A DNA stretch of 32,728 nt. Origin: an uncultured Acetatifactor sp. GTDB taxonomy: Bacteria; Bacillota; Clostridia; Lachnospirales; Lachnospiraceae. Shown piece after piece: positions 15,212 through 23,479 of the stretch. The DNA is taken from the NCBI GenBank assembly GCA_910584435.1, contig CAJUAP010000045.1, forward strand, positions 1-32,728. Direction: 5' to 3'. Position numbers and translations under genes: made by a program. Position 1 is the stretch's first letter. Each line of letters opens with the position of its first letter. The notes under the pieces are model-generated. The model saw only the letters and a program-made list of their open reading frames with translations, did not search any database and was not told where the DNA came from.

Positions 15212-15238
15212 TAAAGTATTTTATTCTGCTGCCGATAA
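15212..15238 (+). promoter_or_regulatory. sigma-D (sigma-28) promoter for flgM and the flagellar genes after it
   Basis: TAAAGTAT (15212-15219), an 11-base spacer and GCCGATAA (15231-15238) match the sigma-28 consensus almost perfectly. It is 67 bases before flgM and marks the start of the late flagellar locus. Confidence 0.88.
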
Positions 15239-15304
15239 TCTTATTAAGCAAAGGAACATAGGACATTTTGGTAACCTTGTTCCTTGGAAAGGGAGGAATC
15301 AAAC

Positions 15305-15580
15305 ATGCGTGTTGAAGCATATAATCAGGTTCAACAGATATACCAGACGAAAAAGGTGAATAAATCTCAGCAGACTGGCAATGTATCACATGCCGATAAG
15401 CTGCAGATCAGTGACTTTGGAAAAGATTTCCAGTCAGTGAAGGCCGCCATCGCAAAAGTGCCTGATGTCAGAGAAGATGTAACAGCTCCCATCAAGGCAC
15501 AGATACAGAACGGTACTTATGGCGTGGATAATATGACATTTGCAGAGAAGCTTATGAGCAAATTCGATGAGATGATATAG
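15305..15580 (+). CDS. flgM: anti-sigma-28 factor FlgM
   Basis: A 91-residue cytosolic protein that binds and holds sigma-D inactive until the hook-basal body is complete. The N-terminal half is polar and disordered-looking. The C-terminal half has the FlgM pattern: ADKLQISDFGKDFQSVKAAIAKVPDVRED, IKAQIQNGTYGVDNMTFAEKLMSKF. ATG 15305 is chosen over an upstream in-frame start because GGGAGG (15290-15295) lies just before it. It is first in the flgM-flgN-flgK-flgK run and has its own sigma-D promoter, which makes a negative feedback loop. Confidence 0.93.
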   Translation: MRVEAYNQVQQIYQTKKVNKSQQTGNVSHADKLQISDFGKDFQSVKAAIAKVPDVREDVTAPIKAQIQNGTYGVDNMTFAEKLMSKFDEMI

Positions 15581-15626
15581 TCCGGTCAGAAATGATGAAT
15601 GAGAACTAAAAGGAGGCAGGAGTCCC

Positions 15627-16145
15627 GTGGCTAGTTTAATGGAAAACCTGATAGAGGTGCTTGGTCGGGAATGCGAAGAATATGAGGGGCTGCTGTCTCT
15701 GTCACAGAAGAAGACGCAGATCATTGCAGGTGGAGATCTGGAGGAATTACAGAAAATCACGGAGGATGAACAGGATTTGGTGAGCAGGGTGGGCAGCCTG
15801 GATAAGAAGCGGGTTGAAGTCACTGCGGACATCGCCAATGTGTTGAACAAGGATGTTGAAACAATGAAACTCCCGAAGCTTATCGAGATGATGGCGGCAC
15901 GGCCCGCAGAGCAGGCGAAGCTGGCAGAGGTTCACGACAGGCTTCAGAGGGCTGTCAGGGAACTACAGAGGGTCAATGAGCAGAACCGGGAACTGCTGGT
16001 GGATGCGCTGGAAATGGTGGAGTTTGAAATGAATCTGCTGCAGTCTATGAAGGCGGCGCCGGAGACGGCCAATTACACCAGGAACGCTTATAATTCCGGT
16101 TCGCAGATGGGAGTTACCAGTGGTAATTTTGACGCAAAACAGTAA
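15627..16145 (+). CDS. flgN: flagellar export chaperone FlgN
   Basis: A 172-residue, almost wholly helical protein. FlgN is the cytosolic chaperone that carries FlgK and FlgL to the export gate, which fits its position directly upstream of two flgK genes. The helices show LMENLIEVLGRECEEYEGLLSL, VSRVGSLDKKRVEV, and a long coiled-coil region (LAEVHDRLQRAVRELQRVNEQNRELLVDALEMVEFEMNL...), with a short flexible tail. The start is a GTG at 15627, set by AGGAGG at 15610-15615. Length is near the family norm of about 140-170. Confidence 0.85.
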   Translation: MASLMENLIEVLGRECEEYEGLLSLSQKKTQIIAGGDLEELQKITEDEQDLVSRVGSLDKKRVEVTADIANVLNKDVETMKLPKLIEMMAARPAEQAKLAEVHDRLQRAVRELQRVNEQNRELLVDALEMVEFEMNLLQSMKAAPETANYTRNAYNSGSQMGVTSGNFDAKQ

Positions 16146-16184
16146 GGAAAACAACAGTCTTGAGAAAGCATTGAGGTGATTAGC

Positions 16185-18029
16185 ATGCCGTTAATGGGTA
16201 GTTTATATCTTGGAACATCCGGATTACAGACCAGTCAAAATGCGCTGAATACCACAGCGCATAATCTTTCTAATATGGAGACCGTCGGCTATGTCAGACA
16301 GCAGGTACAACAGGGCTCCAGACCTTATGTCACAATGTCTACCAATCCCAAGTCAATTGCGAACCAGCAATATGGATTAGGTGTATCATATTCCCGTGTA
16401 AAACAAATAAGAGATTATTTCCTGGACAAAACATACCGCAGAGAATCCGGGCGCAGTATGTTTTATGAGGTGTCCACAGATGTGATGGAAGAAGTGGAAA
16501 GCCAGCTGGGAGAATTGAACGGCGAAGCTTTTCAGGGTACAATTGAAGATTTCTGGACCTCCATACAGGAACTGGCAAAGGATCCGGCAAGTTCAGTAAC
16601 ACAGGGGCTGCTGGTGCAGAGAGCCGAGGAATTTATACTGAGGGCTAAGGCGGTATATGACGGGCTGTGCTCATATCAGGACAACCTGAACGTACAGATC
16701 AAACAGCAGGTAGAGAAGATTAACGGTTATGGCAAGAAGCTGATAGCCCTGAATGATGCTATCAGGAAAATTGAGGCCGGCAACGTGGAAAAGGCCAATG
16801 ACTTGCGGGACAGCAGGAACCAGCTGTTAGATGAGCTGTCAGAAATGGCCGACATGAATTTCGGCGAGGATATCTACGGCAACGTATGGGTGCAGATTGA
16901 AGGCGTAGATTTTGTAAAAGGCGATAAATGCTATGAAATGGATGTGGACGTGGATTCCAAAACGGGATTTTATACGCCGTTCTGGCCCATGAATGCTTCT
17001 TATACGGTCAACGGGGACGGCACCAGGAATTACAATATTGACGGTGCGGAAGTGTTTGATCTCAGCCGCAGGATCTCTACGGATCTGAATACGGATGTCG
17101 GCGGATTGAAGGCCATGCTGCTGGCGAGGGGCGACCACAGAGCCGATTATACGGACATTACAGAAGAAAAATATGATGATGTATCTCAATCTGTCATTAT
17201 GAATATTCAGGCGGAATTCGACCAGCTGATTCACAGCGTGGCGGTGAAGATGAATGAAATTATCGGAGATGCGGCCGGAGCTAAGACACTTGGCGCAGGA
17301 GAGACATTGACAGTGCCGGATGCAGACGGCAATATGATTACCCTGGGAGAGGGCGATAAGTATTGGGAGGTGGATTCCAACGGGTATATGCGCAAGGATG
17401 ACGGCAGCCCGATTGAGATGTTTTCCAGGCTGTCCGTGGACGGATACCGGAAAGTTACCGGAACTTTGACGGTGCCGGTGCTGGATGCAGACGGAAATCC
17501 TGTGCTGGGGCCGGGAGGGATTCCGCAGACAACCACAACGACAAAAGAATACTGGGTATTCAATCCGGAGAACCTGAACGGACCAAACGGAGAACCGGAG
17601 ACGGAGACTTTGTTCTCGGTGAAGAATATACAGGTACATCCTGAACTGGCACAGAAACCGGGCATGCTGGGATTCCGCCTGGAGGACGGTTCTGAGGATA
17701 AGGCAACGGCGGAAGCGTTGAAGGCCGCTTTTATGGATGAAAGCTATACGCTGAATCCCAATGTGAAGAAGAAGACCACTTTTGTGGATTATTATACAGA
17801 TCTGGTGTCACAGATTGCCAATACAGGGTATGTAAACAGGCGCATCATGGAGAATCAGCAGAATACCGTGGAAGCAACCGAGAGCGCCAGACAGCAGGTG
17901 ATAGGTGTATCTTCCGATGAAGAATTGTCAAACATGATCAGGTTCCAGAATGCGTATAATGCATCCAGCCGTTATATTAATGTAGTGTCTGAGATGCTGG
18001 AACATATTCTGAATACACTTGGGGCATAA
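16185..18029 (+). CDS. flgK: flagellar hook-associated protein 1 (FlgK), copy 1
   Basis: A 614-residue hook-filament junction protein, exported through the flagellar channel. The N terminus LYLGTSGLQTSQNALNTTAH is the conserved helical D0 region. VGYVRQQVQQ and YGLGVSYSRVKQIRDYFLDKTYR follow. The C terminus EELSNMIRFQNAYNASSRYI plus VVSEMLEHILNTLG is the matching D0 coiled coil. The middle (about 250-520) is variable and has VPDADGN/VPVLDADGNP-type segments. ATG 16185 is chosen because GAGGTGA lies at 16173-16179; a GTG at 16176 falls inside that site. It is 14 bases before a second flgK. Confidence 0.92.
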   Translation: MPLMGSLYLGTSGLQTSQNALNTTAHNLSNMETVGYVRQQVQQGSRPYVTMSTNPKSIANQQYGLGVSYSRVKQIRDYFLDKTYRRESGRSMFYEVSTDVMEEVESQLGELNGEAFQGTIEDFWTSIQELAKDPASSVTQGLLVQRAEEFILRAKAVYDGLCSYQDNLNVQIKQQVEKINGYGKKLIALNDAIRKIEAGNVEKANDLRDSRNQLLDELSEMADMNFGEDIYGNVWVQIEGVDFVKGDKCYEMDVDVDSKTGFYTPFWPMNASYTVNGDGTRNYNIDGAEVFDLSRRISTDLNTDVGGLKAMLLARGDHRADYTDITEEKYDDVSQSVIMNIQAEFDQLIHSVAVKMNEIIGDAAGAKTLGAGETLTVPDADGNMITLGEGDKYWEVDSNGYMRKDDGSPIEMFSRLSVDGYRKVTGTLTVPVLDADGNPVLGPGGIPQTTTTTKEYWVFNPENLNGPNGEPETETLFSVKNIQVHPELAQKPGMLGFRLEDGSEDKATAEALKAAFMDESYTLNPNVKKKTTFVDYYTDLVSQIANTGYVNRRIMENQQNTVEATESARQQVIGVSSDEELSNMIRFQNAYNASSRYINVVSEMLEHILNTLGA

Positions 18030-18043
18030 AAGGAGGCGTAGTA

Positions 18044-20182
18044 ATGGCATCAACATTTTTCGGGTTAAATATCGCATACACGGGCTTACTGGCCAGTAAT
18101 GCAGCGTTAAATACGACTTCTAACAACATTGCAAATGTGCAGACGGTAGGATACAGCAGACAGCAGGTCACACAGCAGGCGGCAAGTGCATTGAAGGTGT
18201 TCCAGACCTACGGCTGCGCGGGTGCAGGTGTGGAAACTCTGGCAATAGAGCGTGTCCGTGATGAATTCTATGATTTCAGATATTGGAGCAATAATTCCAA
18301 GGTGGGCGAGTATGCCCAGAAGCAGTATTATATGCAGCAGATTGAGGCTTATTTCGATGACAACGGGCAGAATGCAGGTTTTAAGACGGTGTTTGATCAG
18401 CTGATGATTTCCGGACTGCAGGCATGGATGGACAATCCGAATGATAACGCAACCAAACAGCAGTTTATTGGCTTTGCCGGTTCGCTGGCAGAGTACTTTA
18501 ACGGAGTGGCAGGTAATCTGCAGAAGGTGCAGAAGGATGCCAATCAGGAGATTAAGCTGAAGGTTGACGAGATTAATTCAATTGCAGGTGAAATTGCTAC
18601 TTTGAATAAGCAGATTAATACCATTGAGCTTGCAGGGAGCCGTGCCAACGAACTGAGAGACAGGCGGGAGCTGCTGATTGACCAGCTTTCTCAGATTGTG
18701 GACACGGAAGTACAGGAAATTCCCATTAGTGATCCGAACATGCCTGACAGGGAAACGGGTGCACACCGTTATATTATCAGGATTGCCGGGGGGCAGACGC
18801 TGGTAGACGGCAATGACTATAAATCGCTGGAATGTGTGGCCAGACGGGACTATGAGAAGGTGAACCAGTCCGATATTGACGGCTTGTATGATGTTTACTG
18901 GGGAGACGGGCAGAAATTCAATCTCTACAGCGGCGCCATGGGAGGCGAGTTAAAGGGATTGATTGACCTGAGAGACGGCAATAACGGCGAGAACTTTATG
19001 GGAGAAATCGTTGATATCGGGAAAGTGACAGGCCAGGACAATGTTACCAGGGATACGGTAACAATTAATGTAAACAGGCATTATCTGACGGATTTGAATA
19101 AGTGCAACCTGTCCGATCAGGGAGGTATTATCAAGCTGGGGAATCAGGAGTTCAACTATGATTCCTGGACGTATAGCGTCAGCTATGACGCCAATGGGGA
19201 GCCGACCTACAGTTATACTTTTACCATATCGGACAGCGAGAAAAACGGTACGGAATTGGTTACAAATCATAAGCTTGGTATGACGGCAACCGTTGGCGCC
19301 GGCATTAATTACCAGGGTGTACCTTATTATATGGCACAGATGAATGAGTGGGTGAGAACCTTTTCACAGAAATTCAATGATATTCTCACAAGCGGTTATT
19401 CCGGTGAGGAACAGGGGATTAAGATGTTCACGGCAGGAATGGCCGCGGATAATAAACAGTATACGCTGCCGGACGATAAGAGGTATGATTTGGAGAGCTT
19501 TGAGGCGTACACTGCCAGAGTGGATAAGCTGAAAGCTGATCTGAAGACACAGCTGGAGACGGAGTGGAAGGATAACCACAGGAACGATCCTGCATATGCA
19601 GGCTTGACAGGGGATGCATTGGAGGCGGCGTTGGAGAACGATGTCCAGGCGCCCGCAGTACAGGCAGGCATTACGGCACAGATTGCGGCACAGGATGCAG
19701 ATATCAGGGAAAAGGCAAAGCTCACCATATCCGCCGGTGCAAACGGTGCTTCAGGAGACAATTATTATATGATGACGGCTCTGAATGTGGATATTTTATC
19801 CGCTTTGGAATTGGATCCCAGCCGTCTTGCGAACAAGAAACAAATTGGTGACGGCGTAGAGCAGAACGATCTGCTGGAAGATCTGAAGGATCTGGCATCT
19901 GATAAGAACAGTATGAGTTTCCGTGGAAGTTCGGCATCGGAATTTCTGCAGTGTATTCTTTCCGATATTGCTTTGAACGCCAAGAGGGCGGAAACCTTTT
20001 ATCAGAGCTTCAGCGATATCGCTTATACCATAGACACGCAGAGGGCGTCTATCTCCGGGGTGGATGAGGATGAAGAGGCAGTGAATCTGGTGAAGTTCCA
20101 AAACGGCTATAATCTGGCATGTAAGATGATACAGACATTATCTGAAGTCTATGACAGACTGATATTACAGACGGGTGTATAA
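18044..20182 (+). CDS. flgK: flagellar hook-associated protein 1 (FlgK), copy 2
   Basis: A 712-residue FlgK paralog. The N terminus FFGLNIAYTGLLASNAALNT, SNNIANVQTVGYSRQQVTQQ and GVETLAIERVRDEFYDFRYW match FlgK better than FlgL. The C terminus NLVKFQNGYNLACKMIQTLS plus EVYDRLILQTGV is again FlgK-like. The middle (about 270-620) is longer than in copy 1 and different in sequence. AAAGGAGG precedes the ATG. It directly follows copy 1, so they are probably co-translated. The two copies are far apart in sequence, so this is an old duplication or acquisition, not a recent tandem copy. They may form separate junction rings or be used in different conditions; I cannot say which. Confidence 0.9.
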   Translation: MASTFFGLNIAYTGLLASNAALNTTSNNIANVQTVGYSRQQVTQQAASALKVFQTYGCAGAGVETLAIERVRDEFYDFRYWSNNSKVGEYAQKQYYMQQIEAYFDDNGQNAGFKTVFDQLMISGLQAWMDNPNDNATKQQFIGFAGSLAEYFNGVAGNLQKVQKDANQEIKLKVDEINSIAGEIATLNKQINTIELAGSRANELRDRRELLIDQLSQIVDTEVQEIPISDPNMPDRETGAHRYIIRIAGGQTLVDGNDYKSLECVARRDYEKVNQSDIDGLYDVYWGDGQKFNLYSGAMGGELKGLIDLRDGNNGENFMGEIVDIGKVTGQDNVTRDTVTINVNRHYLTDLNKCNLSDQGGIIKLGNQEFNYDSWTYSVSYDANGEPTYSYTFTISDSEKNGTELVTNHKLGMTATVGAGINYQGVPYYMAQMNEWVRTFSQKFNDILTSGYSGEEQGIKMFTAGMAADNKQYTLPDDKRYDLESFEAYTARVDKLKADLKTQLETEWKDNHRNDPAYAGLTGDALEAALENDVQAPAVQAGITAQIAAQDADIREKAKLTISAGANGASGDNYYMMTALNVDILSALELDPSRLANKKQIGDGVEQNDLLEDLKDLASDKNSMSFRGSSASEFLQCILSDIALNAKRAETFYQSFSDIAYTIDTQRASISGVDEDEEAVNLVKFQNGYNLACKMIQTLSEVYDRLILQTGV

Positions 20183-20260
20183 GTGTGAGAAGAATTTCTA
20201 TGACGCCAAAGTACGTCGTTTAAGAAATTCTACGGTTCGCGGAGCGAACCTTTCTCACAC
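20183..20260 (+). repeat. branched inverted-repeat element, copy A
   Basis: An outer stem GTGTGAGAA (20183-20191) pairs with TTCTCACAC (20252-20260). Inside it are GAATTTCT (20192-20199) with AGAAATTC (20223-20230), whose loop holds GACG/CGTC, and GGTTCGC (20234-20240) with GCGAACC (20244-20250). The three stems make a three-way junction at the end of flgK2. A diverged copy lies downstream. Confidence 0.7.
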
Positions 20261-20262
20261 TG

Positions 20263-20287
20263 AAAAACGCAAGGACAGCGTTTTTTT
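20263..20287 (+). terminator. probable terminator after flgK copy 2
   Basis: AAAAACGC (20263-20270) pairs with GCGTTTTT (20278-20285) around 7 bases, followed by two further T. Only three pairs are GC, so it may be partial and allow read-through into flgL. Confidence 0.6.
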
Positions 20288-20300
20288 CACGGATTGTTTG

Positions 20301-20409
20301 TGCCGCCGCAGGCGGCATGACAGGAAGTGTGAGAAGAAAATCTAATCGCTTGCGGCAGGGGCCGCTTCGCGAAGATTTTCTACGATGCAAGAACAGCGCC
20401 TGCTCGCAC
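20301..20409 (+). repeat. branched inverted-repeat element, copy B, with preceding hairpin
   Basis: TGCCGCC-GCA-GGCGGCA (20301-20317) is a perfect 7-bp hairpin. Next, GTGTGAG (20327-20333) pairs with CTCGCAC (20403-20409) through one G-U pair. Inside, AGAAAATCT (20335-20343) pairs with AGATTTTCT (20373-20381), enclosing GCGGC/GCCGC (20352-20365). It shares GTGTGAGAAGAA and TTCTACG with copy A while the paired arms differ in both strands together. No gene lies in 20183-20503. Confidence 0.65.
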
Positions 20410-20503
20410 TCATCTCTTTGGGCGGCATGTCCGGATGTGTGAACGGAATGAAGCGGTTGTACAACTGTTGGCGAGGAATGTGGAAAGAAAGGTATGAACC
20501 ACT

Positions 20504-22156
20504 ATGAGAATAACGAATAAAATTATACAGCGCAACAATTTGTCCAATATTAATACCAACAAAATTTACCAGGATAAGCTCAGTACGCAGATGTCTACGC
20601 AGAAGAAGATTAATCGTCCTTCGGATGACCCTGTGATTGCCATTAGAGCGCTGCGTCTGCGGAGCAATGTAAATGAGGTTACACAGTATTACAGCAAGAA
20701 TATTCCCGATGCGGAGAGCTGGCTGAGTGTAACGGAGGCAGGGCTTAAGAATCTGTCTCAGATTATGACCAATATGATCGCGCAGTGTACCAAAGGTTCC
20801 AACGGTCCTCTGAAGACTTCTGACCGCCAGATTATCTTAGAGGAATTGAGGGGATTGGGAAATGAGGTATATTCCACAGGCGATGCGGATTATGCAGGCA
20901 GGTATGTATTTACCGGATTTCGAACGGATACTTCGTTGAGCTTTATGAAAGAAGAAAAAGATCTGAAGTACACAATTACGGAGCAGCTGGACAATACAGC
21001 CATCGACAGTGTGACAAAGGTTCAGACGGGGAATCTCCTGGATATTAATTCCAGCAATTTTAATGACCCGAATTTTAACGGTACGGATATGACTGCAATC
21101 AGTGAAGATGATGTGGATGCTGTGGAGTGTTACCGTATCCGGCTGGCATACAATGACTGTCTGGATGATGTCACGAATATTAAGATAGAATATACGGATT
21201 CAAGCCAGAATCCGCCGGTAAAAGTTACATGGCCCGGCAATGGCGTTACGATTACCATGAAGCATTCTTATGATGATCCCTACAGTGATGTGGCTGTCAG
21301 TGAAGATGATCCGCCGGCAGTTGCACAGGCAAAGGCAGATGCCGTCATATATGTTCCTGAAACCGGTGAACTGCTGCTGGGGAAGAACCGTTATGCGGAA
21401 CTGATGGCTACCAAGGATCAGGACAACAGCCCTGAAAATGAAGGTGAAATCCGTGTAACATATGAGAAGAGCGATTGGATGAAAGGGGATCTGCGGCCGG
21501 AACATTATTTCTATTGCACCAGTGAAGCCGATGACCCAACAAACCCCGGAGTTAAGAAGACCATAACATATAATGAGAATTATCTGGATGTTAAAGCTGA
21601 ACGCCAGAATATTGAATATGATGTGGGATTCAATCAGACGATTCAGGTGAATTCCACTGCTGACGAGTGCTTCCAGCATAATGTGGGCAGGGAAGTGGAT
21701 GATATTGTAAATGCCATGCAGGATGTGCTTGACTTAGAGAGTACCAAGGCGAAGATTGAGGAGATTCTGAAGAGCTTTGACACGGAGAATGAAGGCGCTG
21801 CCAATCAGAATGATATCGACATATTGAACAAACAGCTGAAGGCGGTGGATAAAGCGCTGACTTATGCCAAGGATAAGGAGCAGAAGCTTTTTGAAAAAGG
21901 CATTTCCACATTCCAGAAGCATCTGGACGATGCAAACCTGTGTATTACGGATTGTGGTACAAGAAGCAGGAAGCTTGCCCTGATCAAGAATCGTATGGAG
22001 AACCAGAAGACAACCTTTGATACCTTGAAGAGTGATAATGAAGATGTGGATATCACTGAAGTGGCTATTAATCTGAACAGTGCGGAATTGACCTACAATG
22101 CAGCACTGATGGCAACAGGTAAGGTGACACAGAGCACGCTGCTTAACTTTATATAA
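20504..22156 (+). CDS. flgL: flagellar hook-associated protein 3 (FlgL), enlarged
   Basis: A 550-residue junction protein linking FlgK to the filament. The N terminus MRITNKIIQRNNLSNINTNK, STQKKINRPSDDPVIAIRAL and AGRYVFTGFRTDTSLSF are diagnostic, and the C terminus ends ELTYNAALMATGKVTQSTLL. FlgL is usually about 300 residues. Here about 250 extra residues (about 160-420) fill the centre, with acidic stretches and many Asp/Asn. This is a surface-exposed insertion, as in flagellin D2/D3 domains. An AAAGG site precedes the ATG. It follows the two flgK genes across a structured spacer, and I found no clear promoter of its own. Confidence 0.92.
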   Translation: MRITNKIIQRNNLSNINTNKIYQDKLSTQMSTQKKINRPSDDPVIAIRALRLRSNVNEVTQYYSKNIPDAESWLSVTEAGLKNLSQIMTNMIAQCTKGSNGPLKTSDRQIILEELRGLGNEVYSTGDADYAGRYVFTGFRTDTSLSFMKEEKDLKYTITEQLDNTAIDSVTKVQTGNLLDINSSNFNDPNFNGTDMTAISEDDVDAVECYRIRLAYNDCLDDVTNIKIEYTDSSQNPPVKVTWPGNGVTITMKHSYDDPYSDVAVSEDDPPAVAQAKADAVIYVPETGELLLGKNRYAELMATKDQDNSPENEGEIRVTYEKSDWMKGDLRPEHYFYCTSEADDPTNPGVKKTITYNENYLDVKAERQNIEYDVGFNQTIQVNSTADECFQHNVGREVDDIVNAMQDVLDLESTKAKIEEILKSFDTENEGAANQNDIDILNKQLKAVDKALTYAKDKEQKLFEKGISTFQKHLDDANLCITDCGTRSRKLALIKNRMENQKTTFDTLKSDNEDVDITEVAINLNSAELTYNAALMATGKVTQSTLLNFI

Positions 22157-22219
22157 GTAAGTGTGCAGACTGTTTTCAAGTGATTATCAGGTGTGCCAAA
22201 GCATGCAAGGGGTATATAT

Positions 22220-22684
22220 ATGAAAATTCAGACGAAGGTATTTGGAGAGATAGAAATATCAGAAGATAAAATTATATATTTTGCAAATGGCATTGTGGGA
22301 TTTCCGGAGTTAAAGCGTTTTGCATTGCTTCATGATGAGGAAAAGGGGAACAATGCGGGGATTCGGTTTCTGCAATCCATTGATGAGCCTGGTTTTGCCA
22401 TGCCGGTGATGGATCCTTTGCTGGTAAAACCGGATTATGACCCACATGTAAATGATGACCTGTTGGCGCTGGCGGGGAAAATCTCTCAGGAGAATCTGCT
22501 GGTATTGGTCACAGTATCCATTCCGGGTGATCTGACAAAAATGAGTGTGAATCTCCAGGGGCCGATGATTATCAATGTGGAAGAATATAAGGGATGCCAG
22601 ATTATTGTAGAGAATAAAGAGTATCCTGTCAAGTTCCCTATCTATGAGATTCTGCAGACAGGGGAAGGAAAGGCAGGTGCATAG
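22220..22684 (+). CDS. fliW: flagellar assembly factor FliW
   Basis: A 154-residue cytosolic protein that binds CsrA when free of flagellin and thereby relieves repression of flagellin mRNA. Family features are KVFGEIEISEDKIIYFANGI, GFPELKRFALL, FLQSIDEPGFAMPVMDPLLV, and NLQGPMIINVEEYKGCQIIV near the end. ATG 22220 is preferred over an upstream in-frame start because AAGGGG (22207-22212) lies just before it and the product then starts MKIQTKVFG, as in relatives. Its stop is one base before the csrA ATG, the usual coupled fliW-csrA pair. Confidence 0.95.
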   Translation: MKIQTKVFGEIEISEDKIIYFANGIVGFPELKRFALLHDEEKGNNAGIRFLQSIDEPGFAMPVMDPLLVKPDYDPHVNDDLLALAGKISQENLLVLVTVSIPGDLTKMSVNLQGPMIINVEEYKGCQIIVENKEYPVKFPIYEILQTGEGKAGA

Positions 22685-22685
22685 A

Positions 22686-22904
22686 ATGCTGGCGCTATCA
22701 AGAAAGAAAAACGAAGCAATTGTTATCAGCAACAATGTGGAAGTCACCATTTTGGAAATCAAGGGTGATCAGGTGAAAATTGGTATTACGGCACCTAAAG
22801 AGGTGCCGGTGTACCGCAAGGAAGTATATCTTCAGATTCAGGAGGCAAACAGAGAGGCTGTCAATGCGGATGGGATGGAAGCTTTGAGAAAATTGCTGAA
22901 ATAA
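22686..22904 (+). CDS. csrA: translational regulator CsrA
   Basis: A 72-residue RNA-binding dimer that represses translation by covering GGA-containing Shine-Dalgarno regions. It starts MLALSRKKNEAIVISNNVEV, followed by VKIGITAPKEVPVYRKEVYL, which includes the conserved RNA-contacting residues (the Leu-Ser-Arg-Lys start and the R-K-E-V region). ATG 22686 is set by coupling to the fliW stop. Expected local targets are the two flagellin leaders, both of which carry GGA hairpins (26431 and 28154). Confidence 0.97.
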   Translation: MLALSRKKNEAIVISNNVEVTILEIKGDQVKIGITAPKEVPVYRKEVYLQIQEANREAVNADGMEALRKLLK

Positions 22905-22935
22905 ATAATATTTATTTCTGAAGGGGTCTACGTGT

Positions 22936-22962
22936 TAATTTTCCGGCAAATGTTTCCGATAA
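22936..22962 (+). promoter_or_regulatory. weak candidate sigma-D promoter before flaG
   Basis: TAATTTTC (22936-22943), 11 bases and TCCGATAA (22955-22962) keep the sigma-28 spacing and a good -10, but the -35 is poor. Confidence 0.35.
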
Positions 22963-23025
22963 ATCAAGTAGATACTGCTGTAAGCAGTTATTGTATAAGC
23001 AAATAATTACAAGGAGGTGGGAAAT

Positions 23026-23460
23026 ATGGCAATAGAGCCTATTTCAAGTTTAATGACTGTGCAGGCACAGGGAAGTGCAATGGTGCAGAAGCCGCAGACG
23101 CCCATACAGACGGAGAGACCGGATAGCAGTACCAGTAGTGTCCCTGCAGCCGAGCAAGTAGACAAAACAACTGCAGTGGTGGAGAATTCACAGGAAAAGG
23201 GAAATGCAAACAGTAATGAGCAGGGCAAGGATCAGCAGCCGACACATGAGCAGATACGTAAGGCGGTGGAGAGACTGAACAAGAACCTTGCCGATTCGGA
23301 GGCGGTGTTCGGTATTCATGAGGACACAAATCGTGTCACAATCAAGATTGTGGATAAGAACACCAAGGAAGTCATCAAGGAATTGCCCCCTGAGAAGACT
23401 TTGGATATGATTGCAAAGGTATGGGAGATGGCCGGCATCCTGATTGACGAGAGAAGATAG
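23026..23460 (+). CDS. flaG: FlaG-family flagellar protein
   Basis: A 144-residue protein. The first about 75 residues are polar and low-complexity, and the conserved C-terminal FlaG domain reads IRKAVERLNKNLADSEAVFG, IHEDTNRVTIKIVDKNTKEV, IKELPPEKTLDMIAKVWEMA and GILIDERR. FlaG influences filament length and lies next to fliD in many flagellar loci, as here. AAGGAGG is 8 bases before ATG 23026. Its 3' end overlaps only a spurious upstream extension of fliD; the real fliD start is 19 bases downstream. Confidence 0.9.
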   Translation: MAIEPISSLMTVQAQGSAMVQKPQTPIQTERPDSSTSSVPAAEQVDKTTAVVENSQEKGNANSNEQGKDQQPTHEQIRKAVERLNKNLADSEAVFGIHEDTNRVTIKIVDKNTKEVIKELPPEKTLDMIAKVWEMAGILIDERR

Positions 23461-23479
23461 GAAAGGATGGAATGAGAAT

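Noticed and set aside
16839..17639. 266-codon open frame on the minus strand
   Set aside because: Antisense to flgK copy 1 with no family features.
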